Part shown: piece by piece, positions 1 to 5,853 of the stretch
Numbering within the stretch: the first letter of the stretch is position 1
Layout of the letters: each line of letters begins with the position of its first letter
Assembly (NCBI GenBank): GCA_938004375.1
Contig: CALKWH010000104.1
Coordinates: 1-7,545, forward strand
DNA from: an uncultured Pseudomonadota bacterium
GTDB lineage: Bacteria; Myxococcota_A; Polyangia; HGW-17
Direction: 5' to 3'
Length of the DNA stretch: 7,545 bases
The notes under the pieces: generated by a model
Seen by the model: only the letters and a program-made list of their open reading frames with translations
Told to the model about the DNA's origin: nothing
Database searches by the model: none
Translations under genes and position numbers: made by a program

Positions 1-45
1 GATCGTATTCGGTGACTGGAGTTCAGACGTGTGCTCTTCCGATCT
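1..45. other. Illumina P7-side adapter (artefact)
   Basis: Bases 12-45 are an exact match to the TruSeq read-2 adapter, ending in GCTCTTCCGATCT. The preceding bases read as GAT (the end of the P7 arm) plus an 8-base index, CGTATTCG. This is library sequence, not genome. Any reading frame running through it, such as one beginning MTGVQTCALPI, is an artefact. Confidence 0.98.
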
Positions 46-202
46 GGTCCCCGGCGGGCGGAGGGACGGTGACGTCCCCGGGCGGCACGGTGTCGGCCGC
101 GGGCGGGACAGGGCCCGTCGGAGGCGCGGGTGGATCGGCAAAGACCGGCGCGACGACCAGCCAGGCCAGCGACGAGACGAACAGGAGTATCGAGAGCTTC
201 AT
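46..202 (-). CDS. Small secreted proline-rich protein, 3' end cut off
   Basis: The first 52 codons of a protein of unknown function are present; the rest is lost at the adapter junction. The start is MKLSILLFVSS, with one Lys followed by a hydrophobic core to about residue 20 and a plausible signal peptidase I site after Val-Phe-Ala (residues 20-22). There is no lipobox Cys. The mature part is almost entirely Pro, Ala, Gly, Thr and Val (DPPAPPTGPVPP and on), which suggests a disordered, exported linker or tail. The ATG lies 8 bases after the stop of the upstream dehydratase. A GAGGT ribosome-binding site overlaps that stop 5 bases before the ATG, so the two genes are probably co-transcribed and translationally coupled. 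I do not recognise the family. The function of the missing part is unknown. Confidence 0.7.
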
Positions 203-210
203 GACTGACC

Positions 211-1191
211 TCACGGACGCGCGGCCTTCGCCGCACGCTCGGAAAAGAAGGGACCCAGACGGGACGGATCGACGTTCCCGCCGGACAGCACCACCCCCAC
301 GCGCAAGCTGCCGAACCGCTCCCGGTTCGCGAGCGCCGCGGCCAGCCCCACGGCCCCCGAGGGTTCGACGACCAGTTTGAGCCGGGTGTAGATCAACTCC
401 ATGGCCTCGAGGATGCCCGCCTCGTCCACGGTGAGGATGTCCTCGAGGTGGGAGCGCAGCACGGGGAACGTGAGCTCCCCGAGGGAGGTGCGCAGCCCGT
501 CGGCCACCGTGTCCGGGTACGTCGAGGGGATGATCGTCCCCGCGGCCAGGGATCGCCGGGCGTCGTCGGCCAGCGCCGGCTCGACTCCGAAGATCCGAAG
601 CCGGGGGGCCAGATGACGCGCCGCCACGCACATGCCCGCGCACAGCCCGCCGCCCCCCACGGGGACGAGCAGGGCGTCGAGCTCCGGCGCGTCCGCGACC
701 AGCTCCAGCGCGACGGTGCCCTGCCCCGCCATGATGTCGGGGTGATCGTACGGTGGCACCAGGGTGGCGCCGGTCTCGGCGCACACGGCCACGCAGGTGG
801 TCTCCCGGGCGGCCAGCGTCGGCTCGCACAAGACCAGCCGGGCGCCGTAGCCCTCGATGGCGTCCTTCTTCACCCGCGGGGCGGTGGCGGGCACCACCAC
901 GTGGCACGCCAGGCCGTGGGCCCGGGCGGCGAAGGCCAGGGCCGCGCCGTGGTTCCCCGCCGAGTGGGTGGCCACCGCGCGCACCCCCGCGGCGGCCAGC
1001 ACGGCCACCGCCGAGGACGCGCCCCGGCACTTGAACGATCCCGTGCGCTGCAGGTTCTCGGGCTTGAAGAAAAGCCGCATCCCCGAGAGGGCGTCGAGGG
1101 TGCCCGACGTCATGACCGGCGTGCGGTGACAGAACGGCGCGATCCGCGCCGCGGCGGCCACGACGTCTTCAAAGGTGATGACTGGATTCAT
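211..1191 (-). CDS. PLP-dependent threonine/serine dehydratase (serine racemase-like)
   Basis: This is a fold-type II PLP enzyme of 326 aa that probably deaminates L-threonine or L-serine to the 2-oxo acid and ammonia in the cytoplasm. Visible motifs are the Schiff-base Lys54 in GSFKCRGA, SAGNHG at 77-82, the phosphate-binding GGGG loop at 179-182, and SGGN at 303-306, whose Ser should contact the pyridine nitrogen. Glu204, Ala208 and Asp210 in VEPALADD match the divalent-metal site of serine racemase. The position equal to serine racemase Ser84 is Ala78, as in dehydratases, so dehydration is more likely than racemisation. There is no ACT domain, so isoleucine feedback is not expected; the length fits the catabolic or racemase-type subfamily (about 320-340 aa). 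I chose the ATG at 1191 because GGGGAG lies 5 bases before it. A GTG two codons upstream would overlap that site. The next gene follows after 8 bases. Confidence 0.9.
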   Translation of the reverse strand: MNPVITFEDVVAAAARIAPFCHRTPVMTSGTLDALSGMRLFFKPENLQRTGSFKCRGASSAVAVLAAAGVRAVATHSAGNHGAALAFAARAHGLACHVVVPATAPRVKKDAIEGYGARLVLCEPTLAARETTCVAVCAETGATLVPPYDHPDIMAGQGTVALELVADAPELDALLVPVGGGGLCAGMCVAARHLAPRLRIFGVEPALADDARRSLAAGTIIPSTYPDTVADGLRTSLGELTFPVLRSHLEDILTVDEAGILEAMELIYTRLKLVVEPSGAVGLAAALANRERFGSLRVGVVLSGGNVDPSRLGPFFSERAAKAARP

Positions 1192-1274
1192 GCCCACTCC
1201 CCGGATTCAGGGAGAGTGACGCAAATCGGCCCGGAAAGCAAGGGGGGACAAGACCGCCAGTTGGGGACGCGGCC

Positions 1275-1283
1275 GTCCGTGGC
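1275..1283 (+). repeat. Left remnant of the decamer array split by the IS
   Basis: GTCCGTGGC abuts the predicted left end of the insertion sequence. It continues in 10-bp register with two further copies starting at 2954 and 2964 when the element is removed. The 13-mer CCGTCCGTGGCGG occurs on both sides of the element (1273-1285 and 2962-2974). Confidence 0.65.
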
Positions 1284-1286
1284 GGA

Positions 1287-1292
1287 TACCAT
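1287..1292 (+). promoter_or_regulatory. Candidate -10 half of the circle-junction promoter
   Basis: TACCAT (4 of 6 matches to TATAAT) lies at the left end of the IS. On the excised circle it would stand 17 bp after TTGACT of the right end and drive the transposase. In the inserted state it has no good -35 partner, consistent with low expression until excision. Circle-junction promoters are known for IS110-family relatives; this case is inferred from sequence. Confidence 0.5.
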
Positions 1293-1301
1293 GATGGGTG
1301 G
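1291..1301 (+). repeat. Left sub-terminal inverted repeat of the IS (IRL)
   Basis: ATGATGGGTGG is the exact reverse complement of CCACCCATCAT at 2939-2949. The match stops sharply on both sides, so this is an 11-bp perfect inverted repeat. It is placed inside the left end, not at the tip. Confidence 0.85.
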
Positions 1302-1322
1302 TTGGGCGTTTTGAAGAGCGGG

Positions 1323-1355
1323 TGACCTCCCCCACGCGAGGGATGCGCGAGGTCA
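1323..1355 (+). promoter_or_regulatory. Stem-loop in the transposase leader
   Basis: TGACCTC (1323-1329) pairs with GAGGTCA (1349-1355) around a 19-base loop. The CCTCC part (1326-1330) could alternatively pair with GGAGG of the transposase ribosome-binding site (1384-1388). Such a leader could damp translation from transcripts reading in from outside. The pairing is visible; the regulatory role is a guess. Confidence 0.3.
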
Positions 1356-1394
1356 TGAAATGCCTCAAAATGTCATCCAGAGAGGAGGCCACCC

Positions 1395-2552
1395 ATGGCG
1401 ATTTATATCGGACTCGACGTTCATTCACAACATACGACTTATCACGTGGTCAACGAGTGCAAGGAAAAGGTCGCGAAGGGCCGGGTTCCGACCCAGGCCG
1501 ATGCCCTGATGCAGTTCAGTCAGGACATGCTTGCCCTGGACCCCGAGGTCCATGTGGCGATGGAGAGCGGAGGCCAGAGCCGGTGGGTGACACGGACCTT
1601 GCTGGCCAACGGTCTGGACGCGCATGTGTTCCACGCGACGGAGGTGGCGGCGAAGCGGCCGAAGAAGGAGTACAAGAACGACGAGAACGACGCGAAAGAT
1701 CTGGCTCACGGGATGCTGCAGGGGCTGTACGAAATGGAAGTGTACATGCCCACGGACGAGGCCCAACAGATGCGGCAGGACACGGTCCAGCGGTTGCACT
1801 TCGTGGAGATGCGATCCCAGTCGCAGATTATGGCGAAGGCGCTTCTTCGTGGCCGTTCGGAGCCGGTCCCGAAGTGCCTGGACAGCCATAAAGCGTGGCA
1901 GTCGCTCTTACAGAAGCACGCGGGAACGGAACAGGAATTCTTCCTGGACCTGCACTACCAGTCCTACGTTCACGCGGAGAAGATGATCGACCTGATCGAG
2001 GCGCGCATGCACCAGAGCGCGGCGACGAACGACGCCGTCCGGGAGGACATCGACCTGCTGACGACGATCCCGGGGGTGGGCTTTCTGACGGCCTTCGCGT
2101 TGGTGGGCGTGATCGGGGAACTGTCACGGTTTCCGAGTGCGGCCCAGTTGTCGAGCTACCTGGGGCTGGTGCCGCGCTCGTACGACTCGGGAAGCCGACG
2201 GCAGGCGGGGCACATCACGCGCAGCGGGCCGTGGTACATGCGGAAGTTGCTGTGCCAGTGCGCCCAGCAGGCGCGCAAGGGGACAAACCCGCTGGCCGCG
2301 TACTACTACGCGGTCCTCGGTCGCAGCGGGAGCGCGAAGAAGGCGATCGTGGCGGTGATGCACCGGATCGCACGCATCGCGTTCCAGGTACTCAAGAACC
2401 GCCAACCGTTCGACACCGGGCGGTTGAGGATCCACGCGGAGCTGGACCCGAAGACGGGAAAGCCGGTCTGGCGAATGGAACGTGAATCAACGCCACGTCG
2501 GCCACAGGCCAGGCTTGCGACGACGGAATCACGCGGGATCGCACAAGAGTAA
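1395..2552 (+). CDS. IS110-family transposase (IS1111-type DEDD/serine recombinase)
   Basis: A 385-aa guide-RNA-dependent recombinase for the element. The N-terminal RuvC-like domain carries the DEDD set: Asp8 in IGLDVH, Glu57 in AMESGG, and Asp96 and Asp99 in KNDENDAKDLA. A helical linker follows (about 110-215). The C-terminal Transposase_20 domain begins around IPGVG (225-229) and contains LGLVPRSYDSG, where Ser265 is the likely nucleophilic Ser, then GHITRSGPWYMRKLL. Family biochemistry (IS621) indicates that the RuvC-like and serine sites act together on a bridge RNA-bound donor and target. GAGGAGG stands 6 bases before the ATG, which fixes the start. The frame is intact with no frameshift or early stop, so the protein may be active. 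The last 40 residues are basic and low in recognisable motifs. GC and codon use are close to the outer chromosomal genes. Confidence 0.95.
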   Translation: MAIYIGLDVHSQHTTYHVVNECKEKVAKGRVPTQADALMQFSQDMLALDPEVHVAMESGGQSRWVTRTLLANGLDAHVFHATEVAAKRPKKEYKNDENDAKDLAHGMLQGLYEMEVYMPTDEAQQMRQDTVQRLHFVEMRSQSQIMAKALLRGRSEPVPKCLDSHKAWQSLLQKHAGTEQEFFLDLHYQSYVHAEKMIDLIEARMHQSAATNDAVREDIDLLTTIPGVGFLTAFALVGVIGELSRFPSAAQLSSYLGLVPRSYDSGSRRQAGHITRSGPWYMRKLLCQCAQQARKGTNPLAAYYYAVLGRSGSAKKAIVAVMHRIARIAFQVLKNRQPFDTGRLRIHAELDPKTGKPVWRMERESTPRRPQARLATTESRGIAQE

Positions 2553-2932
2553 GGAGTAGTTTTAAGGAGTCGCTTGCATGGCGCATTTGCCCGAGATTCC
2601 GAACGAAATGGACTTCCAACGAGTTTCCGTGACTTCGTTACACGGAGTGATTGTCTACAAATCGTGTGGCTGATTGAAGCACGGAGCCTTTTGAATTGGG
2701 AATCATGGCGCATCGCGACGCCGAATAGATGTTTGAAGAATCCATTTTTGTCCCGGACGGACGGACGCCGACGAACGACTGAAGAACGAACGCTCACGCG
2801 TTGCTCGAACCGGGCCGCGGGCTCTGCCCGGGGTGGCCCGCCAGGCCCCGTTTCAACCAACGCGTGTTCAGGCCGTCAACCCCGACGACCGCGAAAGAGA
2901 GAATAATTTGGCATGAATCGGTATACATGCAC
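2553..2932 (+). ncRNA. Non-coding IS tail, candidate bridge (seek) RNA locus
   Basis: About 380 bases between the transposase stop and the right end hold no convincing gene. IS1111-type elements encode their guide RNA here. The stretch is rich in pairing. TCCGTG (2626-2631) pairs with CACGGA (2641-2646). GGCG (2707-2710) pairs with CGCC (2719-2722). A long hairpin spans 2795-2866, and GCATG (2911-2915) faces CATGC (2926-2930). The first stem carries the same TCCGTG word as the target repeats on both sides of the IS. The second is flanked by words shared with the element ends: ATCATGG (2702-2708) is complementary to 1289-1295, and ATAGATGT (2725-2732) is identical to 2948-2955. The order, target-like loop then donor-like loop, fits bridge RNAs. 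Exact RNA ends cannot be read from sequence, and the guide matches are short. Confidence 0.5.
2795..2866 (+). other. Long stable hairpin in the IS tail
   Basis: CACGCGTTG (2795-2803) pairs perfectly with CAACGCGTG (2858-2866). Inside, GAAC/GTTT, GGGCC (2812-2816) with GGCCC (2844-2848), and GCGGGC (2817-2822) with GCCCGC (2836-2841) can extend the stem, with small internal loops and a 13-base apical loop. A different inner fold, CGGGC-TCT-GCCCG (2818-2830), is also possible. No T-run follows, so it is unlikely to be a simple terminator. It probably belongs to the guide RNA or protects its 3' end. Confidence 0.55.
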
Positions 2933-2938
2933 TTGACT
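2933..2938 (+). promoter_or_regulatory. Outward -35 half of the circle-junction promoter
   Basis: TTGACT (5 of 6 matches to TTGACA) lies directly before the right inverted repeat and points out of the element. It has no fixed -10 partner here. On a 1669-bp circle it is 17 bp from TACCAT of the left end. In the inserted state it could also fire into the flank if a -10 were present about 17 bp on (near 2956), but none is seen. Confidence 0.5.
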
Positions 2939-2949
2939 CCACCCATCAT
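2939..2949 (-). repeat. Right sub-terminal inverted repeat of the IS (IRR)
   Basis: CCACCCATCAT is the exact reverse complement of the left copy at 1291-1301. It ends 3 bp inside the predicted right end. Confidence 0.85.
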
Positions 2950-2952
2950 AGA

Positions 2953-3038
2953 TGTCCGTGCCCGTCCGTGGCGGGCCGTGGTTGTCCGTTCTTCCGGGCC
3001 GTGGTCCGTTCGGCCGTTCTTCCAGGCCGTGGTCCGTG
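2953..3038 (+). repeat. GTCCGTGGC-type short tandem repeat array (IS target)
   Basis: Two decamers, GTCCGTGCCC (2954-2963) and GTCCGTGGCG (2964-2973), are followed by weaker copies such as GGCCGTGGTT (2974-2983) and GTCCGTTCTT (2984-2993). On a larger scale GGGCCGTGGT recurs at 2973 and 2996, and AGGCCGTGGT at 3024, with TCCGTTCTTCC or GCCGTTCTTCC between. The array lies about 210 bp before the protease start. It is intergenic and I see no protein that it would encode. It may be a VNTR-like chromosomal repeat that the IS recognises. Confidence 0.6.
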
Positions 3039-3094
3039 ACCATGCCCCGGGATCCTCCTTCACCCGGTCTCTTTTCGAATAGGACACTGTGCAC

Positions 3095-3121
3095 ATTACG
3101 CTCATTTTCCGGTCGCGTAAT
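3095..3121. promoter_or_regulatory. Perfect 7-bp dyad upstream of the protease
   Basis: ATTACGC (3095-3101) and GCGTAAT (3115-3121) form a perfect inverted repeat with a 13-base spacer, about 60 bp before the predicted -35 box. It could be an operator for a dimeric regulator or an RNA hairpin. No regulator is encoded in the window. Confidence 0.35.
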
Positions 3122-3159
3122 TTCCGCCACCTACCGCCCTTCCCGGAACCCCACGTACA

Positions 3160-3179
3160 AACAAACGGCAATATTTGTT
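3160..3179. promoter_or_regulatory. Second dyad next to the -35 box
   Basis: AACAAA (3160-3165) and TTTGTT (3174-3179) form a 6-bp inverted repeat with an 8-base spacer, ending 3 bp before the candidate -35 hexamer. This position suits an activator or repressor site. The repeat is short and AT-rich, so chance is possible. Confidence 0.3.
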
Positions 3180-3182
3180 CGC

Positions 3183-3210
3183 TTGCAGTCCCAATCGGCC
3201 GTGTTATCTT
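3183..3210 (+). promoter_or_regulatory. Candidate sigma-70-type promoter of the protease unit
   Basis: TTGCAG (3183-3188) and TATCTT (3205-3210) are separated by 16 bp and fit the loose TTGNNN/TANNNT pattern. Transcription would begin near 3217, leaving a leader of about 33 bases with the ribosome-binding site. No closer or better pair is seen before the start codon. Confidence 0.4.
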
Positions 3211-3249
3211 GTCTCCAGGCGGCCAACGCGCCCCGGAAAGGGTTTCAAT

Positions 3250-5841
3250 ATGCACACAGCCCCCGTGTCTTCCGCAATCCGTAGCACCCTCCACCCGCGT
3301 CGTTTCGTCCTGGCCATAATGGCCTGCGCCTTGCCACTTCTGTCCTGCGAAACGACCGGTAACGGCGATCAGGACAATACCCCTGATTTGAGGGTGTTCA
3401 CCGCCGCCGAGGTCACCGAGGTTCCACCAGCCATCGCCGACGAGAATCCCATCCGCTTCGTCGAAGACGACGGCACCGAGGGCGGCCGGGCGGTCCCCTC
3501 GGACATCGAGCTCATCTACGAAGAGCTCCGCACACAGGACGCCTCGGACCGGGAGTTGTCGCGCACGACGCGCGGGACGATGACCCTAGAGATTTGGCAG
3601 CGCACGTCGCATCCCCAGTTCTACCTGGACGCCTCCGAGCCGTACGTCTACCACGAAGAGGGCGGGACCACCTATCTGGAAGATGGGACCCAGCGCCATC
3701 ACTACCGCATCCGCCGGCAGCCCAACCGCTCGAAAGCCGACAAACCGATGACCCAGCCGGGGCCGCCCCGGGTGGACGCCGTCGTGTTCGAGAAGTGGGC
3801 CGAGGCCGCCGTGGACGAGCCCCTCGCCCTGATGGTCCGGCTCGCCCAGTTGCACGAATACCAGCCGCCGCCGCTGCCGCCCAAGGGCATGTTCTCCGAG
3901 AGCGACGATGCGCGCGCCCTGACCATGCGGGAGGCGTATCTGCGGGACCACGCGGCCCGGTTCGCCAACGCCGCTTCGGGATTCCAGGGGGAGGTGGAGG
4001 CCCTGGGTGGCCGCCTGCTCGAGGTCTTCCCCAACACCGGCTGGGTCAGAGTGTCGCTACCGCAGGCTGCGATGGACGCGCTCCTCCATCACCCGGGGGT
4101 CAACCGCATCGACGCGCTGCACCACCCGACTGAAGACTGCGCGTGTGGGAACCCCAATAGCATTATATGCACTACGCCACCTACGCCTCCTAATTGGATG
4201 CTGGGCGCTGGCCGCCAGAATGATCGGCTCGACGCGGATAAATTCCTGAACGCCAGCATCGATGGCCGACGCTCCAATCCGAACCGGCACCAGAGCCTGC
4301 GCCTGTTGGCCGGAATCGTGGAAAGCGACTACATAGAGAATGAGAGTTTGGCGTTACGCACAATGGATTTGAATTATGGAACACGAATCACTCTATATGA
4401 TTGCTCACAGTCCCCGTGCGATTATCCACAGAACCCCAATGAAATCGTTGAGGACGGGGAGGAGACAATCAATGGCGTCATCAATTGGGTGGAATCTCAC
4501 TTCCACGGTACCATGGTTTCTTCGATTCTTGCGGCTGATTTCAGGTTGGGTCAAGCCGACGGAAATTCCTTTGGTGACCCTTCTTATCTCACTTCGTCTG
4601 ACCCGGCCCATTGTGCCGATTGGGTGAACGCTTCCACCGGAATGGCGCCTGGCAGCGCAGTCATCTACGCGAACGCGGCACCTGGCGATATTGCAGCCTA
4701 TGTCCGGGCTTACAACGTCATGCAAGAGCGAAACGTCGATGTTCTCAATTGTTCGCATGATCTCGGAGTCGGATGCGACATCTCGTCAAATCAGTCCGAC
4801 GAGGCAGAGTTGGAAAATGCTTACGACGACGGCATCCTGGTAATCGCCGCCTCCGGCAACAGAGGTGGAGGTGTGGATTGCAATCTTAGGCGACCGGCCG
4901 ACACCCCAAAGGTTCTCGCCGTTTCCAGCCTAGATGCGGGCCTTGCTGCTTGTCGAGACAACTATCAGGACTGTGTGATCGAAAATGATGAGGCTGCAAC
5001 GGGGGGCATGAATGCGATCATCAATGACACCCCGTGGTCGAGGATTATTGCCGGCATTGATCTGGTCGCGCCACAGAGCATTATTAATGTAACCCATGCC
5101 TACGACCGCAATTATTTGCCTTTGAATGGCCCCTGGCCGCAATCAGGTGGGAATCCTCGTTGGCCGGAGGGATGGAACCATAGTTGCAATAATTTTAAAG
5201 CATCCGGTGGTTCTTCCGCCGCCACACCCCACGTCTCCGGTCTCGCGTTACTTCTCAAGCATTGGCAACTCAATAAGGGCAATACGATGTTCAACTACGC
5301 AGGGCGAATGCAGGCGCTCCTGCTGGCAATGGGAGATCGATGGGACCCCACTTATGCGAGCAAACGTTTAACCGGAGTTTCTCGCTATTCTGGCTTCGGG
5401 CGCATCAAGTTGCGCCACCTGGACAATGTGAATTTCGCTCCTCGGGCATTCAACACTTTCATGCACCTTTTCAACCCTTACTCCTCCAGCGTGACGAGTT
5501 GGGCATGGCCTTACAAGATGCCGGTCGGCACCAACTTCGTCAAGTGCGTGATGTTCGAAGCCGAGGACATGTCAACCAAGCCAGACATCAGCGACATCTA
5601 CTTGCAAGTGAATATGAAGAACCCTGACGTAAACGGCAACTGCAATTCTAGTTCCACCATGTTCCGGAGCCGAGGTGATACTTCCCATGACATCCGGCAC
5701 ATGGTGGCCCATGGCGCTGACGTGTCCGGAAAGTGTGTGGAGTATCAAATCATCAAACGACACGTCACACCGATGAATACAGCAGCCCACGTGTTTTGCT
5801 ATTTTTCCAGTCGATTCGACGACGAAGATGTTGCGGATTAA
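3250..5841 (+). CDS. Lipoprotein subtilisin-like (S8) peptidase, mosaic composition
   Basis: An 863-aa exported protease. The start ATG at 3250 has AAGGG 7 bases upstream and gives a proper signal; the frame stays open upstream without a good start. Residues 1-33 form a lipoprotein signal with RR at 17-18 and lipobox LLSC, so Cys33 is probably lipidated. Residues about 190-290 resemble an I9-type propeptide ending FPNTGWVRVSLP...GVNRID. The S8 domain spans about 345-680: His419 in HFHGTMVSS, the LNCSHD strand, oxyanion Asn537 in AASGNRGG, and Ser656 in GGSSAATPHVSG. Where the catalytic Asp of DTG or DSG is expected, the sequence reads GIVESDYIE, with Glu358 in register and Asp360 two residues on. 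The C-terminal 170 residues hold several Cys and end in an acidic FDDEDVAD. GC drops from about 70% to about 40-48% near 4320, the start of the catalytic domain. The next gene follows closely. Confidence 0.88.
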   Translation: MHTAPVSSAIRSTLHPRRFVLAIMACALPLLSCETTGNGDQDNTPDLRVFTAAEVTEVPPAIADENPIRFVEDDGTEGGRAVPSDIELIYEELRTQDASDRELSRTTRGTMTLEIWQRTSHPQFYLDASEPYVYHEEGGTTYLEDGTQRHHYRIRRQPNRSKADKPMTQPGPPRVDAVVFEKWAEAAVDEPLALMVRLAQLHEYQPPPLPPKGMFSESDDARALTMREAYLRDHAARFANAASGFQGEVEALGGRLLEVFPNTGWVRVSLPQAAMDALLHHPGVNRIDALHHPTEDCACGNPNSIICTTPPTPPNWMLGAGRQNDRLDADKFLNASIDGRRSNPNRHQSLRLLAGIVESDYIENESLALRTMDLNYGTRITLYDCSQSPCDYPQNPNEIVEDGEETINGVINWVESHFHGTMVSSILAADFRLGQADGNSFGDPSYLTSSDPAHCADWVNASTGMAPGSAVIYANAAPGDIAAYVRAYNVMQERNVDVLNCSHDLGVGCDISSNQSDEAELENAYDDGILVIAASGNRGGGVDCNLRRPADTPKVLAVSSLDAGLAACRDNYQDCVIENDEAATGGMNAIINDTPWSRIIAGIDLVAPQSIINVTHAYDRNYLPLNGPWPQSGGNPRWPEGWNHSCNNFKASGGSSAATPHVSGLALLLKHWQLNKGNTMFNYAGRMQALLLAMGDRWDPTYASKRLTGVSRYSGFGRIKLRHLDNVNFAPRAFNTFMHLFNPYSSSVTSWAWPYKMPVGTNFVKCVMFEAEDMSTKPDISDIYLQVNMKNPDVNGNCNSSSTMFRSRGDTSHDIRHMVAHGADVSGKCVEYQIIKRHVTPMNTAAHVFCYFSSRFDDEDVAD

Positions 5842-5853
5842 GGAGGCGAGTCA

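Larger units (their letters stand above)
1284..2952 (+). mobile_element. IS110-family element, IS1111-type, complete
   Basis: One transposase gene is flanked by an 11-bp inverted repeat (1291-1301 and 2939-2949). The repeats are sub-terminal, which is typical of the IS1111 branch and not of the classical IS110 branch. The gene sits close to the left end (94 bp leader from the inverted repeat), and a long non-coding tail lies on its right, again the IS1111 layout. The outer ends are inferred. With 7 bp outside the left repeat and 3 bp outside the right repeat (values I recall for IS4321/IS5075), the element is 1669 bp. That length restores a 10-bp tandem repeat in the flanks and gives a 17-bp promoter spacer on the circle. 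No target duplication longer than the repeat itself is apparent. Each end could shift by a base or two if the length is kept. Confidence 0.85.

Noticed and set aside
12..380. Plus-strand open frame beginning MTGVQTCALPI
   Set aside because: Its first 11 codons are translated Illumina adapter, and the rest is antisense to the secreted protein and dehydratase genes.
2306..2860. 184-codon minus-strand frame across the IS tail and transposase end
   Set aside because: It is antisense to the conserved end of the transposase and shows no domain; likely a high-GC chance frame.
2574..2906. 110-codon plus-strand frame in the IS tail
   Set aside because: It crosses all the predicted RNA stems, has no good ribosome-binding site, and its product is basic and without motifs. 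The guide-RNA explanation fits better.
2953..3038. CRISPR array
   Set aside because: The units are about 10 or 23-28 bp, degenerate and contiguous, with no unique spacers of constant length and no cas genes.
2876..3130. Minus-strand frame over the repeat array
   Set aside because: It crosses the IS right end and encodes only repeat-derived Gly, Arg and Pro-rich sequence.
3175..3249. Upstream TTG start for the protease
   Set aside because: It would place 25 residues before the signal peptide and overlap the predicted promoter. The ATG at 3250 has a ribosome-binding site and gives a proper lipoprotein signal.
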